Translations under genes and position numbers: made by a program
The notes under the pieces: model-generated
The model's input: only the letters and a program-made list of their open reading frames with translations
Databases searched by the model: none
What the model was told of the DNA's origin: nothing
Origin: Bacteroidales bacterium
Lineage (GTDB): Bacteria > Bacteroidota > Bacteroidia > Bacteroidales > F082
Reading direction: 5' to 3'
Length of the DNA stretch: 64,000 bases
NCBI GenBank assembly: GCA_017553625.1
Contig: JAFZKP010000017.1
Coordinates: 62,001 to 126,000 of the forward strand
Part shown: piece by piece, positions 42,074 through 51,386 of the stretch
Position numbering within the stretch: the stretch's first letter is position 1
Layout of the letters: each line of letters begins with the position of its first letter

Positions 42074-43846
42074 TTATTCTTTAATCAACACATTCTTGAT
42101 TTCCCAAGAGCCTGAATTTCCGTCTTCGCTCGTATATTTGAATGCGAAGTGGACATTGTCATTGCCAAGATATGCGCTCATGTCGATGTCACCTGAAGCG
42201 ACGAAGGTCCAGTTGTTTCCTGGAGGATAGTTCGGCACTACCAATGGAGTCCATGTTGCCGTTTCTGGCAAGCCCTCATTATAATCCGTTGAAACCCAAA
42301 CGGTATAGTACTGGGCTGGTGTGCCTGAGCTGAGTTTATTTGCTGCATGGTCGAATGACAAGACTGCCGATGTATAACCGTTGAGGTCGATTGCCGGCGA
42401 GATGAGCCAGCTTTCCGACTGGTAGCTTGTATTGTTGGTGAATGCGCTCGCCACCATTCCATAATCTGAGTTGAACTTCCACACGAAGCTTAACCCCTGT
42501 GACAAGAACACATTCTGAACCGTAAACTCACCTTGGCCTTGGCTGAACGGCTCACTGAAAATCACCGCAGGAGGCGGTGTTGGAACGCCGTTTTCAACCT
42601 TTATTGACTTGATTTCGATTGTTCCGCAAGAACCTGCCTGCGACACATATTTCACAGCCACTGTGATATTCTTTCCGATGTATTCGTCAAGTACGATTTC
42701 CGGTGTGAGGAAGGTGTTCCAGTCTGACACATTCTCCCATTCAACAGGGATGTTCGTCCAAGTGTAACCAGAAGGATCCTCACCATACTCATAGTCTTCA
42801 GAAACCATCAGATTAAGCTCTGATGAGAAGTTGGTGAAGTATCTTGCAAGATATTCCAACTTCATCACGACGTTGTCTCCAGTCATGTTGATTGGTGAAG
42901 AAAGCAACCAGTCTTCATTTGCGAAGATGTCACTGCCGACCTTGGCTGTCATCTTGGCTGTGTTATGGTCGATTGTCCAGACCTGGTCGCCGAGAACACT
43001 ATATGTCGTATATGTTCCGAATGACGACGCGAAGCTCTGACCATAAGGAAGATCCATCAAATCACCGCCTTCACCGCATCTGCCCTCATTCAATTTCACA
43101 TCAGTAGTGTTACGAACAAGCAACTGCCATGTGGTGTTATATAACGACACAATGCTTGTAAATGTTCCTCTTCCTTCAGGAAGCGGCTCGGCTGCAAAAT
43201 TGGCATAACCGCTTGTTCTTACAATAATCGAATTGCCGTCACAGCTCACCAAAGTTCTGTTGGTATTGCTCTGACCGTCAGCGTATGTCAAGCCTTCGTA
43301 TTGTTCAAACTGCACGTCGCTCAGCTTCACGAGGTCGCAAAGATGCTCGCCCGCATTGATTCTTTCAATAGTCGTGTTGATTGGCTTCACCTTGTCGGTG
43401 CAATTCCTTTCATAAATCACGATAAGCTTGTTAACGTCATGCTCCTGAACCTGAATCTGCGGAAGATTGCTGTATTCGGAAACGATTGAGCCTTCGAGCT
43501 TATAGCCGATATAGTCACCGGTTTTCACATTGTAACTGTCACTTCCGCCATCGCTTGAGCCTTTTCTGTAAACAGCGATACATCTGCCGTCCTCGCCTCT
43601 CAGATAGAAAGTGCGGTAGATGTTTCCACCAGTCTCGTCAGCAATTACATAGCCTTTGACAATGGCGTCTTTGTTCCATTCCTTGTCAAACTGGTATGTT
43701 CCCATTGTTAAAGTGTCGAGAATCTGTCCGACAGTCCAGACATTTCCGTCAGGGAAATGAGTGATTTCAGGCTGGTCAAAGTCTTTTTTCTTGCAACCAA
43801 AAAGCACCAGCGTTACACCTATTAATAATATAGCGAGTTTTTTCAT
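42074..43846 (-). CDS. DUF5689 lipoprotein with two choice-of-anchor-type domains
   Basis: 590 aa. Lipobox LVLFGC at about residue 18. Residues about 30-250 form a DUF5689 OB-like region homologous to the next gene (VKGYVIADETGGNIYRTFYLRG; DYIGYKLEGSIVSEYSNLPQIQ). Two beta-sandwich domains of the cleaved-adhesin/choice-of-anchor J kind follow. One is around DWLLSSPINMTGDNVVMKLEYLA (about 310-425), the other around SWLISPAIDLNGYTSAVLSFDHAA (about 430-590). Likely a surface ligand-binding protein partnering the TonB receptor 18 nt upstream. Confidence 0.78.
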   Translation of the reverse strand: MKKLAILLIGVTLVLFGCKKKDFDQPEITHFPDGNVWTVGQILDTLTMGTYQFDKEWNKDAIVKGYVIADETGGNIYRTFYLRGEDGRCIAVYRKGSSDGGSDSYNVKTGDYIGYKLEGSIVSEYSNLPQIQVQEHDVNKLIVIYERNCTDKVKPINTTIERINAGEHLCDLVKLSDVQFEQYEGLTYADGQSNTNRTLVSCDGNSIIVRTSGYANFAAEPLPEGRGTFTSIVSLYNTTWQLLVRNTTDVKLNEGRCGEGGDLMDLPYGQSFASSFGTYTTYSVLGDQVWTIDHNTAKMTAKVGSDIFANEDWLLSSPINMTGDNVVMKLEYLARYFTNFSSELNLMVSEDYEYGEDPSGYTWTNIPVEWENVSDWNTFLTPEIVLDEYIGKNITVAVKYVSQAGSCGTIEIKSIKVENGVPTPPPAVIFSEPFSQGQGEFTVQNVFLSQGLSFVWKFNSDYGMVASAFTNNTSYQSESWLISPAIDLNGYTSAVLSFDHAANKLSSGTPAQYYTVWVSTDYNEGLPETATWTPLVVPNYPPGNNWTFVASGDIDMSAYLGNDNVHFAFKYTSEDGNSGSWEIKNVLIKE

Positions 43847-43864
43847 GATATTTCTCCTTTCAAA

Positions 43865-46426
43865 TTAGTGTCTGACTGTTAAACTGATGAAATAATTTAG
43901 ACCATAGAGGTATGAATATTTCTCTGGGAAACGCTCCGGGTCGTCGTAGTCTGAACGAAGCTGCTCATAACCGTAGAGAATGATGTTCTTGTTGTTGAGC
44001 ACATTGTTGACGCTCACGTTCAGGAGAATCGAGTAGCCTTTCACGTTCCATGACTTGCCTGCGTAGAGGTCGAGGGTGAAGGCGTTGTCGAGTTTCTTCT
44101 GTTCGAGAAGCATCTTCGTGCGATAGTCTTCATCATAAAGTCCCTCGAATGCGTCTTTCACGTGGTTTGTCGGGTTCACCGCGAGGTAGTAGTCAGCGAA
44201 ATAGTTGGCGTTGACGCTGATCCACCAGTATTTCGGCGAGTTGTATTTCAAACCGACTGAACCTGCTGTCTGCGGCATCTCGCCTACGTAGTAGTTTTCA
44301 AGGTAAACGGTCTCGCCCTCGTAAATCGGGTTGGCGTTGTTGTCCTCATAGACATACACTTTCGGACGATTTGAATAGAAATGCTCGCCCATTGTTCCTG
44401 CCAGCTGTGCGCTGATGGTCGGAGTGATGTTGATGTCAGCGCCGAGCTCGATACCCTGTGACACCTGGTTGATGTCGTTCATGATGTAGTTGACGAACTT
44501 ACCTGTCGACTCGTAGTAGAACGAGCGGTTCCACGTGAGGTCGTAGAACTGTGTGCGGTATGCGCTCAGACGTGCCTTCATGAATGGTGAACGGTATTCA
44601 TATCCGAGGTCGAATGAGAAAATCTTCTCGTTGTCGACATCGTCGATGATAGTGTTACGAACACGTGGTGCCACGAAAACGCTTCTGAACTCAGGAGCCT
44701 GGCTCTTAAGCATAGCGTTGAGTACGATGTAGTTACGTCCGTTGATGGCGTAGCTGCCACCTGCTTTCAAGCTACCGTTGACTTGGTTGAGTTTCTTTGA
44801 GTCTCCGTATGACTGGTCGCCAAGGAAACGACCGTTCTCGAAGTTACCAGTGCGGTACATCTGTGTGTAATCAGCCTCGAGACCCAAGAATGTCGACCAG
44901 TGGCTCTTCACGTATGTAAGCTCACTCCACAACGTCACTTTGTTGACGTTGGCGATGTAGTCGTAGCCGATGACGTCGCCGACTGTAGCAACATGATTCT
45001 TGTTGCGGATGTTCACCTGCTGCTCGTCGGAGATGTCGAACGCCTCGCCGTCGGCGTATTTGTCGATGTCAAGATAATACTCACCGCCAAGGAGGTCTGC
45101 GACAAGTTTATAATAATGTGTCTTCGATACACCTGCCTTCAAACCACCATAGAGATGGAGATTTGGGTTAAAATCATATTTGAAATTGCTCACCAGACCG
45201 TATTGCTGCTTGTCCTGACGGCGTTCCTCGATGATATATTTCGAGAAAATTCCTTGGATAGTGCCTGCTCCGTTGTTAGCATTATTGATGGTCTTGAGGT
45301 TTCTCGAGTTAGCCGCATAAAGGTTATCCCAGTTGATTTGGTGCAGCGATTCGTCTTCAACCCACTGTTTCATATATTCTTCATAACCTTCCAGAGTATA
45401 TCCGTCCTTGCCAAGGTCGAGCATGTATTTGTAATAGCTCGGGAGGTTGCGGTAGTAGTCCGGACGCGGGTCTGCCGCCTCACCCCATTCCAGGGAAGTG
45501 GAGCCGCCTTTGCCAAACCAATAATATGCCGTGGTGTTGATTTTCAGTCTGTCGTTTGGAGTCCAGTAATGCTGCAGCTGGAACATCGGCTGGTGGTATG
45601 AGCTCACACGCGCGTTACGCATGAAACGGCTACCGTTTTTGTCGGTCTGCCAGCCCCAGTTCGGGTTGTAGTAGTTGGTGCCGAGGAGGTCAAAGGCTTC
45701 CTGCACTGCCGGTGACGACGCGGCGCGTTCCGATGGAGAGCCGAACACGAGGAATCCCAGAGAGTGTTTATCGTTAAGTCTCTTTTCAGCCGAGAGGAAA
45801 TAGCTTGTTCCTGCATACCAAGTGCCTTCCTGCCACATCAGTGAATTGTTCATCGGGATGTAACGTCCTGATATCGAGACGCTGAACGCCCATCCGTTGT
45901 CCATCATTCCCGTGCCGTAGCTCGCCATGACACGATGCTGGTATGAACGGTTGGAGAACGAGTAGCTCAACGACGCCTGTTTGCGGTAGTTGCTAGCTCT
46001 TGTCGAGATGGCTGTCACGCCGCCTGGACCGCCGAAGCTCTCAAAGGTGATGCCCGTGTTCATAGTGATGACAGAGTTGCGCATCACATCGTTCAAGCCT
46101 CCCCAGTTGGAGTAGTACGGACGACCGCCGTCAGGGTCATTCATCGTCACACCGTTTATCATCACGTCGGTGTATTTTGAGTCGTAGGCGCGGACGCGGA
46201 AACGTCTCGAACTAAGGTTGTAAGCCGCGATGTTGTTGAAGGCGTCACGTGACGACTGCAAGAAACTCGAGATGTCAGTCGAGCTGTTGGTCTCGTCGTA
46301 ATCCGTGTCAATCATGATGATCGTTGGCATTGTGGTGTTATCACTGACTGTGTCAGTAACGACCTCCTGCGCAATCAGATTAATGCTGAATGCGACAGAT
46401 AGAATTAACAGTAGATATTTTTTCAT
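43865..46426 (-). CDS. TonB-dependent outer-membrane receptor
   Basis: 853 aa. The signal peptide is cleaved near LIAQ|EVV. The plug domain carries RAYDSKYTDVMINGVTMNDPDGGRPYY, then GGPGGVTAISTRAS. About twenty-two barrel strands follow, and the C-terminus ends LNYFISLTVRH. It lacks the N-terminal CarboxypepD_reg repeat of SusC-type receptors and has no SusD partner. It therefore belongs to the OmpR/IroN-like receptors of this phylum with lipoprotein partners. It heads the operon of two DUF5689 lipoproteins, and its promoter region is shared with the divergent secreted nuclease. Import of nuclease products is a reasonable inference. Confidence 0.88.
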   Translation of the reverse strand: MKKYLLLILSVAFSINLIAQEVVTDTVSDNTTMPTIIMIDTDYDETNSSTDISSFLQSSRDAFNNIAAYNLSSRRFRVRAYDSKYTDVMINGVTMNDPDGGRPYYSNWGGLNDVMRNSVITMNTGITFESFGGPGGVTAISTRASNYRKQASLSYSFSNRSYQHRVMASYGTGMMDNGWAFSVSISGRYIPMNNSLMWQEGTWYAGTSYFLSAEKRLNDKHSLGFLVFGSPSERAASSPAVQEAFDLLGTNYYNPNWGWQTDKNGSRFMRNARVSSYHQPMFQLQHYWTPNDRLKINTTAYYWFGKGGSTSLEWGEAADPRPDYYRNLPSYYKYMLDLGKDGYTLEGYEEYMKQWVEDESLHQINWDNLYAANSRNLKTINNANNGAGTIQGIFSKYIIEERRQDKQQYGLVSNFKYDFNPNLHLYGGLKAGVSKTHYYKLVADLLGGEYYLDIDKYADGEAFDISDEQQVNIRNKNHVATVGDVIGYDYIANVNKVTLWSELTYVKSHWSTFLGLEADYTQMYRTGNFENGRFLGDQSYGDSKKLNQVNGSLKAGGSYAINGRNYIVLNAMLKSQAPEFRSVFVAPRVRNTIIDDVDNEKIFSFDLGYEYRSPFMKARLSAYRTQFYDLTWNRSFYYESTGKFVNYIMNDINQVSQGIELGADINITPTISAQLAGTMGEHFYSNRPKVYVYEDNNANPIYEGETVYLENYYVGEMPQTAGSVGLKYNSPKYWWISVNANYFADYYLAVNPTNHVKDAFEGLYDEDYRTKMLLEQKKLDNAFTLDLYAGKSWNVKGYSILLNVSVNNVLNNKNIILYGYEQLRSDYDDPERFPEKYSYLYGLNYFISLTVRH

Positions 46427-46445
46427 TTAACAAAATTTAATCGCA

Positions 46446-46453
46446 CAAATTTA
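46446..46453 (-). promoter_or_regulatory. -7 box of the TonB-receptor operon
   Basis: TAAATTTG on the minus strand, 19 nt before the receptor ATG. It may drive the whole run down to tadA. Confidence 0.6.
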
Positions 46454-46532
46454 CGAAACTTTTTCCATTTAAATTAAAATAAGGTGAAAATTAATTATTA
46501 ATCTTTTTCCAATGCAATTGAAAATTTTTACA

Positions 46533-46540
46533 TAACTTTG
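46533..46540 (+). promoter_or_regulatory. -7 box of the secreted nuclease
   Basis: TAACTTTG, 18 nt before the nuclease ATG, in the 132-nt gap shared with the divergent receptor promoter. Confidence 0.6.
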
Positions 46541-46558
46541 TACCCAAATTTTTAAATC

Positions 46559-47626
46559 ATGGCAAAAAGATTAAACATTCTGGCTATTGTGATGTTGTTT
46601 TTCATCACTTCAATCGCTGCACAACAGAACAAACAGCAGTATAAGATGGGTCTTGTGGGTTTCTACAACCTTGAAAATCTTTACGATACAATCAACGACC
46701 CGAACAAGAATGATGAAGAGTTCCTTCCTGAAGGCAAAAACGCATGGAACACTCACAAATACGTGACGAAACTGCACAACATGGCTTATGCCATATCGAC
46801 GATAGGCACCGACAAGAACGACAAGTTCAACACTCCTGAAGGGCTGTGGGTGCTTGGCGTTTCAGAAATCGAGAACCGCACCGTGCTCGAAGACCTCGTG
46901 GCACAGCCTGAAATCGCCGACCGCAACTACCAGATAGTGCATTACGACTCGCCAGACCGCCGTGGTGTAGACGTGGCCTTGCTTTACAACCCGAAGTTTT
47001 TCAGGGTGACAAACCATAAATCATACCGCTTGGTGGTTCCCAACCAACCAGACTTCATCTCCCGCGACCAGCTCGTGGTGTCGGGCATCCTCGACGATGA
47101 GGAGTTCAGCTTCATCGTGATGCACTGGCCTTCACGCTATGGCGGCGAGAAACGCTCACTTCCAGGACGTATGGCTGCCGCTCACCTTTGCCGTCATATC
47201 GCCGACTCCATCCTTGCGGAAAAACCTAACGCGAAAATTGTGATGATGGGCGACTACAACGACTATCCTACTAATAAGAGCATCATCGACGGACTGCGTG
47301 CCAAGGGTCGTGTTGAGGATATGAAAGGCGACGATTTCTTCAACCCTATGTGGAAGATGCACAAAAACGGCGAAGGCACCAACTACTACCGCGACGTGAA
47401 AGGCGTCCTCGACCAATGTATCATAACACCTGCATTGCTCAAAGACGAGAACGACCCGTTCGCGACATACCAGATGTACAAACCGATGGTTCACTCGAAG
47501 GAATTCCTGAAACAACACGACGGACGTTACAACGGCTACCCGTGGCGTTCATTTGCAGGCGGTGTGTGGCAGGGAGGATACAGCGACCATTTTCCGGTTT
47601 ATTTGATTTTATTGAAAAAAATGTAA
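46559..47626 (+). CDS. Secreted endonuclease/exonuclease/phosphatase-family protein
   Basis: 355 aa with a signal peptide (cleavage near SIAA|QQN). The EEP fold is plain: GLVGFYNLENLYDTIND (Asn and Glu of the metal site), LWVLGVSEIENRTVLEDL (catalytic Glu), DRRGVDVALLYNP and VMHWPSRYGG. Then MMGDYNDYPTNKSI (Asp-x-Asn) and a final GYSDHFPVYLIL (Asp-His). All catalytic positions are kept. Likely a periplasmic or surface nuclease or phosphodiesterase. It is divergent from the TonB receptor and OB-fold lipoproteins, which fits nucleic-acid scavenging. The stop codon abuts a palindrome at 47627. Confidence 0.88.
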   Translation: MAKRLNILAIVMLFFITSIAAQQNKQQYKMGLVGFYNLENLYDTINDPNKNDEEFLPEGKNAWNTHKYVTKLHNMAYAISTIGTDKNDKFNTPEGLWVLGVSEIENRTVLEDLVAQPEIADRNYQIVHYDSPDRRGVDVALLYNPKFFRVTNHKSYRLVVPNQPDFISRDQLVVSGILDDEEFSFIVMHWPSRYGGEKRSLPGRMAAAHLCRHIADSILAEKPNAKIVMMGDYNDYPTNKSIIDGLRAKGRVEDMKGDDFFNPMWKMHKNGEGTNYYRDVKGVLDQCIITPALLKDENDPFATYQMYKPMVHSKEFLKQHDGRYNGYPWRSFAGGVWQGGYSDHFPVYLILLKKM

Positions 47627-47650
47627 GGGCGAATAATGATTCGCCCCTAC
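47627..47650. repeat. GTAGGGGCGAAT palindrome, copy 2
   Basis: GGGCGAAT with ATTCGCCC, loop AATG, begins at the first base after the nuclease stop codon. It lies between convergent genes and is probably a shared terminator. Confidence 0.8.
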
Positions 47651-47651
47651 G

Positions 47652-50204
47652 TTATTCCTTTACGTAGATTCGTTTAACACGTTGTGAGATTCGTGTCATG
47701 ATTTCGTATGGAATCGTGTCGCAGGCTTCCGCTATGACCTCAATAGGATGGTTGTCATCGAACAGCACTGCTGTGTCGTCCTCCAGACAATCAATGCCGG
47801 TGACATCAATCATGGTGAGGTCCATGCAGATGTTACCGATGATTGGTGCAGGTTTGCCGTTGACCCAGAAACATGCCTTTCCGTTGCCAAGCTGACGGCG
47901 CAGTCCATCAGCATAACCGATAGGAATTACTGCTATTCTTGAAGGTTTCGTTATCTTTCCATGACGACCGTAGCCGATGGTCTCGCCTGGTCCGTATTCC
48001 TTAATCTGCTTGATTGTCGTCTTCAATGACATCACGTTATGCAGCTTGCCTCGGTCTTCGTCGCAAATCGCAACGCCGTAAACACCGATGCCCAAGCGCA
48101 CCATATCATATTGATACTCTGTGAATCGCGAGATGCCAGCGGTGTTCAGAATATGACGAATGATTTTGTATGGGAACGACGCAACAATCTTCGAGCTCAT
48201 CAGCTCAAACTGTTTAATCTGATGCATCACGAAATCATCTTCCTCTGGCATGTCGCTTGTAGCGAAATGCGAGAAAACGCTCATGATTTTAAGCTTCGGA
48301 TTGGACTTCACACGCTCAATCAGCGCGTCAATCTCATCAGGAAGGAATCCCAAGCGATGCATGCCTGTATCCACTTTGATATGAATACCGACAGGCTTGT
48401 CAAGAGGTTTATCCAATTGATTTATAGCGTCTTCCAGCTGCGACAGGCAACGGAAACTGTAAATGTCAGGCTCAAGATTGTTAAGAATGATGGTGTCGAA
48501 AGTGTTGGTCTCCGGCGTCATCACCATGATTGGCAGTTTTATGCCTCTGTTACGCAGCTCCACGCCTTCGTCGGCATACGCAACAGTAAGATAATCAACA
48601 TGATGGAAAGCGAGAGCATTTGAGACCTCGTAATTACCGCTGCCGTAAGCAAAAGCCTTGACCATCACCATCATCTTGGTGTCTTTTTTCAGCTTTCCGC
48701 GATAATAATTCAGGTTTTTCACAAGGTTGTCGAGATTGATTTCAAGCACCGTCTCATGAGATTTCTGCTGCAGAACCTTCATGATACGCTCAAACTCGAA
48801 GCTACGCGCACCTTTAAGCAAAACAATCTGATTCTCAAACATTTTCATCGGGTGGCTGGCGAGAAAATCGGTCGTTGTCGGATAATAGTAGGAGGTTCCT
48901 CGCTGCGCTCGGAATGACAGGCATTGTTGCATGTTTCGACAAATTGCTTCACCAATGCCGATAAAGGTGTCAACGCCCTTGTTTTCAATAAGTTGCGCGA
49001 TGTATTTATAGAGGTCTTCTTCTTTCAGTTCGCTTTGCAGGATGTCGGAAAGAATCAGCACCTTGTTATCGTGATGCTGCGCGTTCATGAAGTCGAGGGC
49101 GATGGCGAGAGCGTTTCTGTCGTTGTTATACGAATCGTTGATAATCAGACAATTACGCACACCTGCTTTCAGTTCCATTCGCATCTCCACAGATTCGAGA
49201 TTTGCCATCCGTTTCGCGATGACATCATTCGGCACATTCAGCAGCAACGCCACACACCAGCAGTTGATAGCGTTTTCGACGGATGCATCGTCGATGAACG
49301 GGATAGTGATGGCAATGGTATTATTGTGGAATTCCCCGACAATTCGTGTATAAACGCGATTAATTGCGTCCGCACCACCGTTTTCATCATGTATTATCGT
49401 TGAAACAAACAAATCAACATTTTTATCCTTTGTTCCCCATGAAAATGCAGGAATCCCATGTTTTTCGACAACATTTTTAATCTCAACATTATCCTTACAA
49501 TAAATCAAATGTCCAATTCCATCAAACAATTTAATCTTCTCTTCGATTTTCTGCTCTATGCTATCGAAATTTTTGCCGTGTGCCGATCCTATATTCGTGA
49601 AAACGCCTATTGTTGGTTTTATTATCTCACGCAGTTTGTCCATCTCGCCCGGGCGTGAGATGCCTGCTTCGAAAACCGCCACATCATGAGTGGAATTCAT
49701 CTGCCACACCGAGAGCGGCACGCCAATCTGGGAATTATAACTCTTCGGGCTTCTGCACACCGACATCGAAGGCGACAAAATCTGGTAAAGCCACTCCTTC
49801 ACCACCGTTTTGCCGTTGCTTCCGGTGATGCCAACAACAGGAATGTCGAATTGCATACGATGATATGCCGCAAGCATCTGCAATGCCGCAAAAGTGTCAT
49901 TGACAACAATATACGCCGCATTTGGACATGGAATAGACGCAATTAATCGCGTCTCCACGTAGTTTTCAATAAAATTCCTGCTAACAACAAAGGCTTTTAC
50001 GCCTTTTTCATACAATTCGGCAATATATTTATGACCGTCATTTCTTCCGCTGCTAAGTGCAAAAAACAAAGTGTTCTCAGCATCTATCAGCAACCGGCTG
50101 TCAAAAAGAATATCCTTTATAATATATTCATCTGATTGATTACCAATCACTTCTCCTCCAACAACGGAAGCAATTTTCCTTATCGTATAAATCTCATTTT
50201 GCAT
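47652..50204 (-). CDS. Bifunctional MurF ligase / alanine racemase
   Basis: 850 aa joining two peptidoglycan steps. Residues 1 to about 455 are MurF, which adds D-Ala-D-Ala to UDP-MurNAc-tripeptide: VVGITGSNGKTVVKEWL (P-loop), then IFTNIGSAHGKNFDS and INDSYNNDRNALAIALD. Residues about 465-850 are PLP alanine racemase: MMVMVKAFAYGSGNYEVS (PLP Lys), MHRLGF, RLGIGVYG and PIGYADGLRR. The fusion is usual in Bacteroidota. Around residues 429-439 the sequence LSFRAQRGTSY is the translation of a mobile palindromic repeat (48890-48921) inserted in frame in the MurF C-terminal domain. The start lies 4 nt after the -7 box. Confidence 0.95.
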   Translation of the reverse strand: MQNEIYTIRKIASVVGGEVIGNQSDEYIIKDILFDSRLLIDAENTLFFALSSGRNDGHKYIAELYEKGVKAFVVSRNFIENYVETRLIASIPCPNAAYIVVNDTFAALQMLAAYHRMQFDIPVVGITGSNGKTVVKEWLYQILSPSMSVCRSPKSYNSQIGVPLSVWQMNSTHDVAVFEAGISRPGEMDKLREIIKPTIGVFTNIGSAHGKNFDSIEQKIEEKIKLFDGIGHLIYCKDNVEIKNVVEKHGIPAFSWGTKDKNVDLFVSTIIHDENGGADAINRVYTRIVGEFHNNTIAITIPFIDDASVENAINCWCVALLLNVPNDVIAKRMANLESVEMRMELKAGVRNCLIINDSYNNDRNALAIALDFMNAQHHDNKVLILSDILQSELKEEDLYKYIAQLIENKGVDTFIGIGEAICRNMQQCLSFRAQRGTSYYYPTTTDFLASHPMKMFENQIVLLKGARSFEFERIMKVLQQKSHETVLEINLDNLVKNLNYYRGKLKKDTKMMVMVKAFAYGSGNYEVSNALAFHHVDYLTVAYADEGVELRNRGIKLPIMVMTPETNTFDTIILNNLEPDIYSFRCLSQLEDAINQLDKPLDKPVGIHIKVDTGMHRLGFLPDEIDALIERVKSNPKLKIMSVFSHFATSDMPEEDDFVMHQIKQFELMSSKIVASFPYKIIRHILNTAGISRFTEYQYDMVRLGIGVYGVAICDEDRGKLHNVMSLKTTIKQIKEYGPGETIGYGRHGKITKPSRIAVIPIGYADGLRRQLGNGKACFWVNGKPAPIIGNICMDLTMIDVTGIDCLEDDTAVLFDDNHPIEVIAEACDTIPYEIMTRISQRVKRIYVKE
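48890..48921. repeat. GGAATGACA repeat inside murF-alr
   Basis: A copy of the TTCCTC..CTCGGAATGACAG repeat also found intergenically at 54339-54368 and 59110-59137. Here it lies in the coding sequence without breaking the frame. Confidence 0.75.
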
Positions 50205-50208
50205 ATTG

Positions 50209-50216
50209 CAAAGTTA
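50209..50216 (-). promoter_or_regulatory. -7 box of murF-alr
   Basis: TAACTTTG followed by CA on the minus strand, 4 nt before the ATG at 50204. Likely leaderless. Confidence 0.6.
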
Positions 50217-50287
50217 ATAAAATTTCATGCACGCACCTTGTTTTTTATTTTTTTAAAAATTAATTTGCAATTTTAAAATTGTTTTTG

Positions 50288-50295
50288 TATCTTTG
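50288..50295 (+). promoter_or_regulatory. -7 box of pdxA
   Basis: TATCTTTG, 23 nt before the pdxA start, divergent from murF-alr. Confidence 0.6.
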
Positions 50296-50318
50296 ACGCT
50301 TCAAAACGAGCTTTTCTA

Positions 50319-51338
50319 ATGATGATCCAAAGTAAAATATCTGAACTTCCTAAAATAGGCATCACTCAAGGTGATATCAATGGTATTGGTTATGAGGTGA
50401 TTCTCAAATCTTTGTCCGACTCACGCATTTTCGACTCTTTCATCCCAGTCATTTACGGACAATCGAAAGTCTTTTCTTATTACAAGAAAAATTTCGGCAT
50501 GGAGGAGATGTCATACACCTTGATTCGCAATGCTTCGCAGGCTTTGCCGAAACGCATCAACATCATCAACCACACTGACGAAGAGCTTAAAATTGAACCT
50601 GGTTTTTCGACTTCCATTGCTGGAAAAGCCTCTTTCGCCGCCTTGAAAATGGCGACAAACGACCTGAAAAGCGGTCTCATAGACGCGATGGTCACAGCTC
50701 CTATCAACAAAGGGAACATACAGTCGGAGAACTTCCGTTTCAATGGTCAGACCGATTACATCAAGACGTTATTTCCTGAAAGTGAATACATTACGTTACT
50801 CGTAAGCGACAAACTACGCATCGGGTTAGTCACCAACCACATATCGCTGAAAGACGTTCCGGGAGCCATCAGCAAAGAGCTTATCATCAAGAAACTGAAA
50901 CTCATCAACAAGACGCTTGTCAACGACTTCAACATCGTGGCACCAAGGATTGCCGTTCTCGGTCTGAACCCGCATGCGGGCGAAAACGGCGTGATGGGCA
51001 ACGAAGAGAAAGACATCATCAGTCCTGCCATTGAGGTCGCCAAGAGCAACGGAGCTCTCGTTTTCGGTCCGTTCCCTGCCGACAGCTTCTTCGGCTCAGG
51101 CGCATGGGTTAAATACGACGGCGTGCTCAGCATGTACCACGACCAGGGTCTCACCCCGTTCCGCACCCTCGCCGCCGACGGTGGCGTCAGCTTCACAGCA
51201 GGACTGCCCGTCGTGAGAACATCCACAATTCACGGCACCGGATATGACATCGCAAACAAAAATATCGCAGACCCGGATTCATTCAGGCATGCGATATTTT
51301 TGGCAATTGACATTCTAAATAATCGTAGGGGCGAATAA
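50319..51338 (+). CDS. pdxA: 4-hydroxythreonine-4-phosphate dehydrogenase PdxA
   Basis: Oxidises 4-phosphohydroxy-L-threonine in pyridoxal 5'-phosphate synthesis. 339 aa. It begins IGITQGDINGIGYEVILKSL, with VTAPINKGNIQ in the middle. The zinc-site His occurs in GLVTNHI, LGLNPHAGENGVMG and MYHDQGLTPFRTLA. FTAGLPVVRTSTIHGTGYDIA closes the fold. The last codons (about RRGE and the TAA stop) are contributed by a GTAGGGGCGAAT palindrome that starts at 51325, so the native C-terminus was replaced or slightly extended. The ATG is the first of two in tandem. Confidence 0.94.
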   Translation: MMIQSKISELPKIGITQGDINGIGYEVILKSLSDSRIFDSFIPVIYGQSKVFSYYKKNFGMEEMSYTLIRNASQALPKRINIINHTDEELKIEPGFSTSIAGKASFAALKMATNDLKSGLIDAMVTAPINKGNIQSENFRFNGQTDYIKTLFPESEYITLLVSDKLRIGLVTNHISLKDVPGAISKELIIKKLKLINKTLVNDFNIVAPRIAVLGLNPHAGENGVMGNEEKDIISPAIEVAKSNGALVFGPFPADSFFGSGAWVKYDGVLSMYHDQGLTPFRTLAADGGVSFTAGLPVVRTSTIHGTGYDIANKNIADPDSFRHAIFLAIDILNNRRGE

Positions 51339-51383
51339 TCATTCGCCCGAAAATCGTAATGGGCGAAAAAATTTCGCCCCTAC
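51325..51383. repeat. GTAGGGGCGAAT palindromes, copies 3 and 4
   Basis: Two neighbouring hairpins, at 51325-51348 and 51356-51383, have different loops and slightly different stems. The first encodes the end of pdxA. Together they separate pdxA from the convergent deaminase gene. Confidence 0.85.
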
Positions 51384-51386
51384 ATA

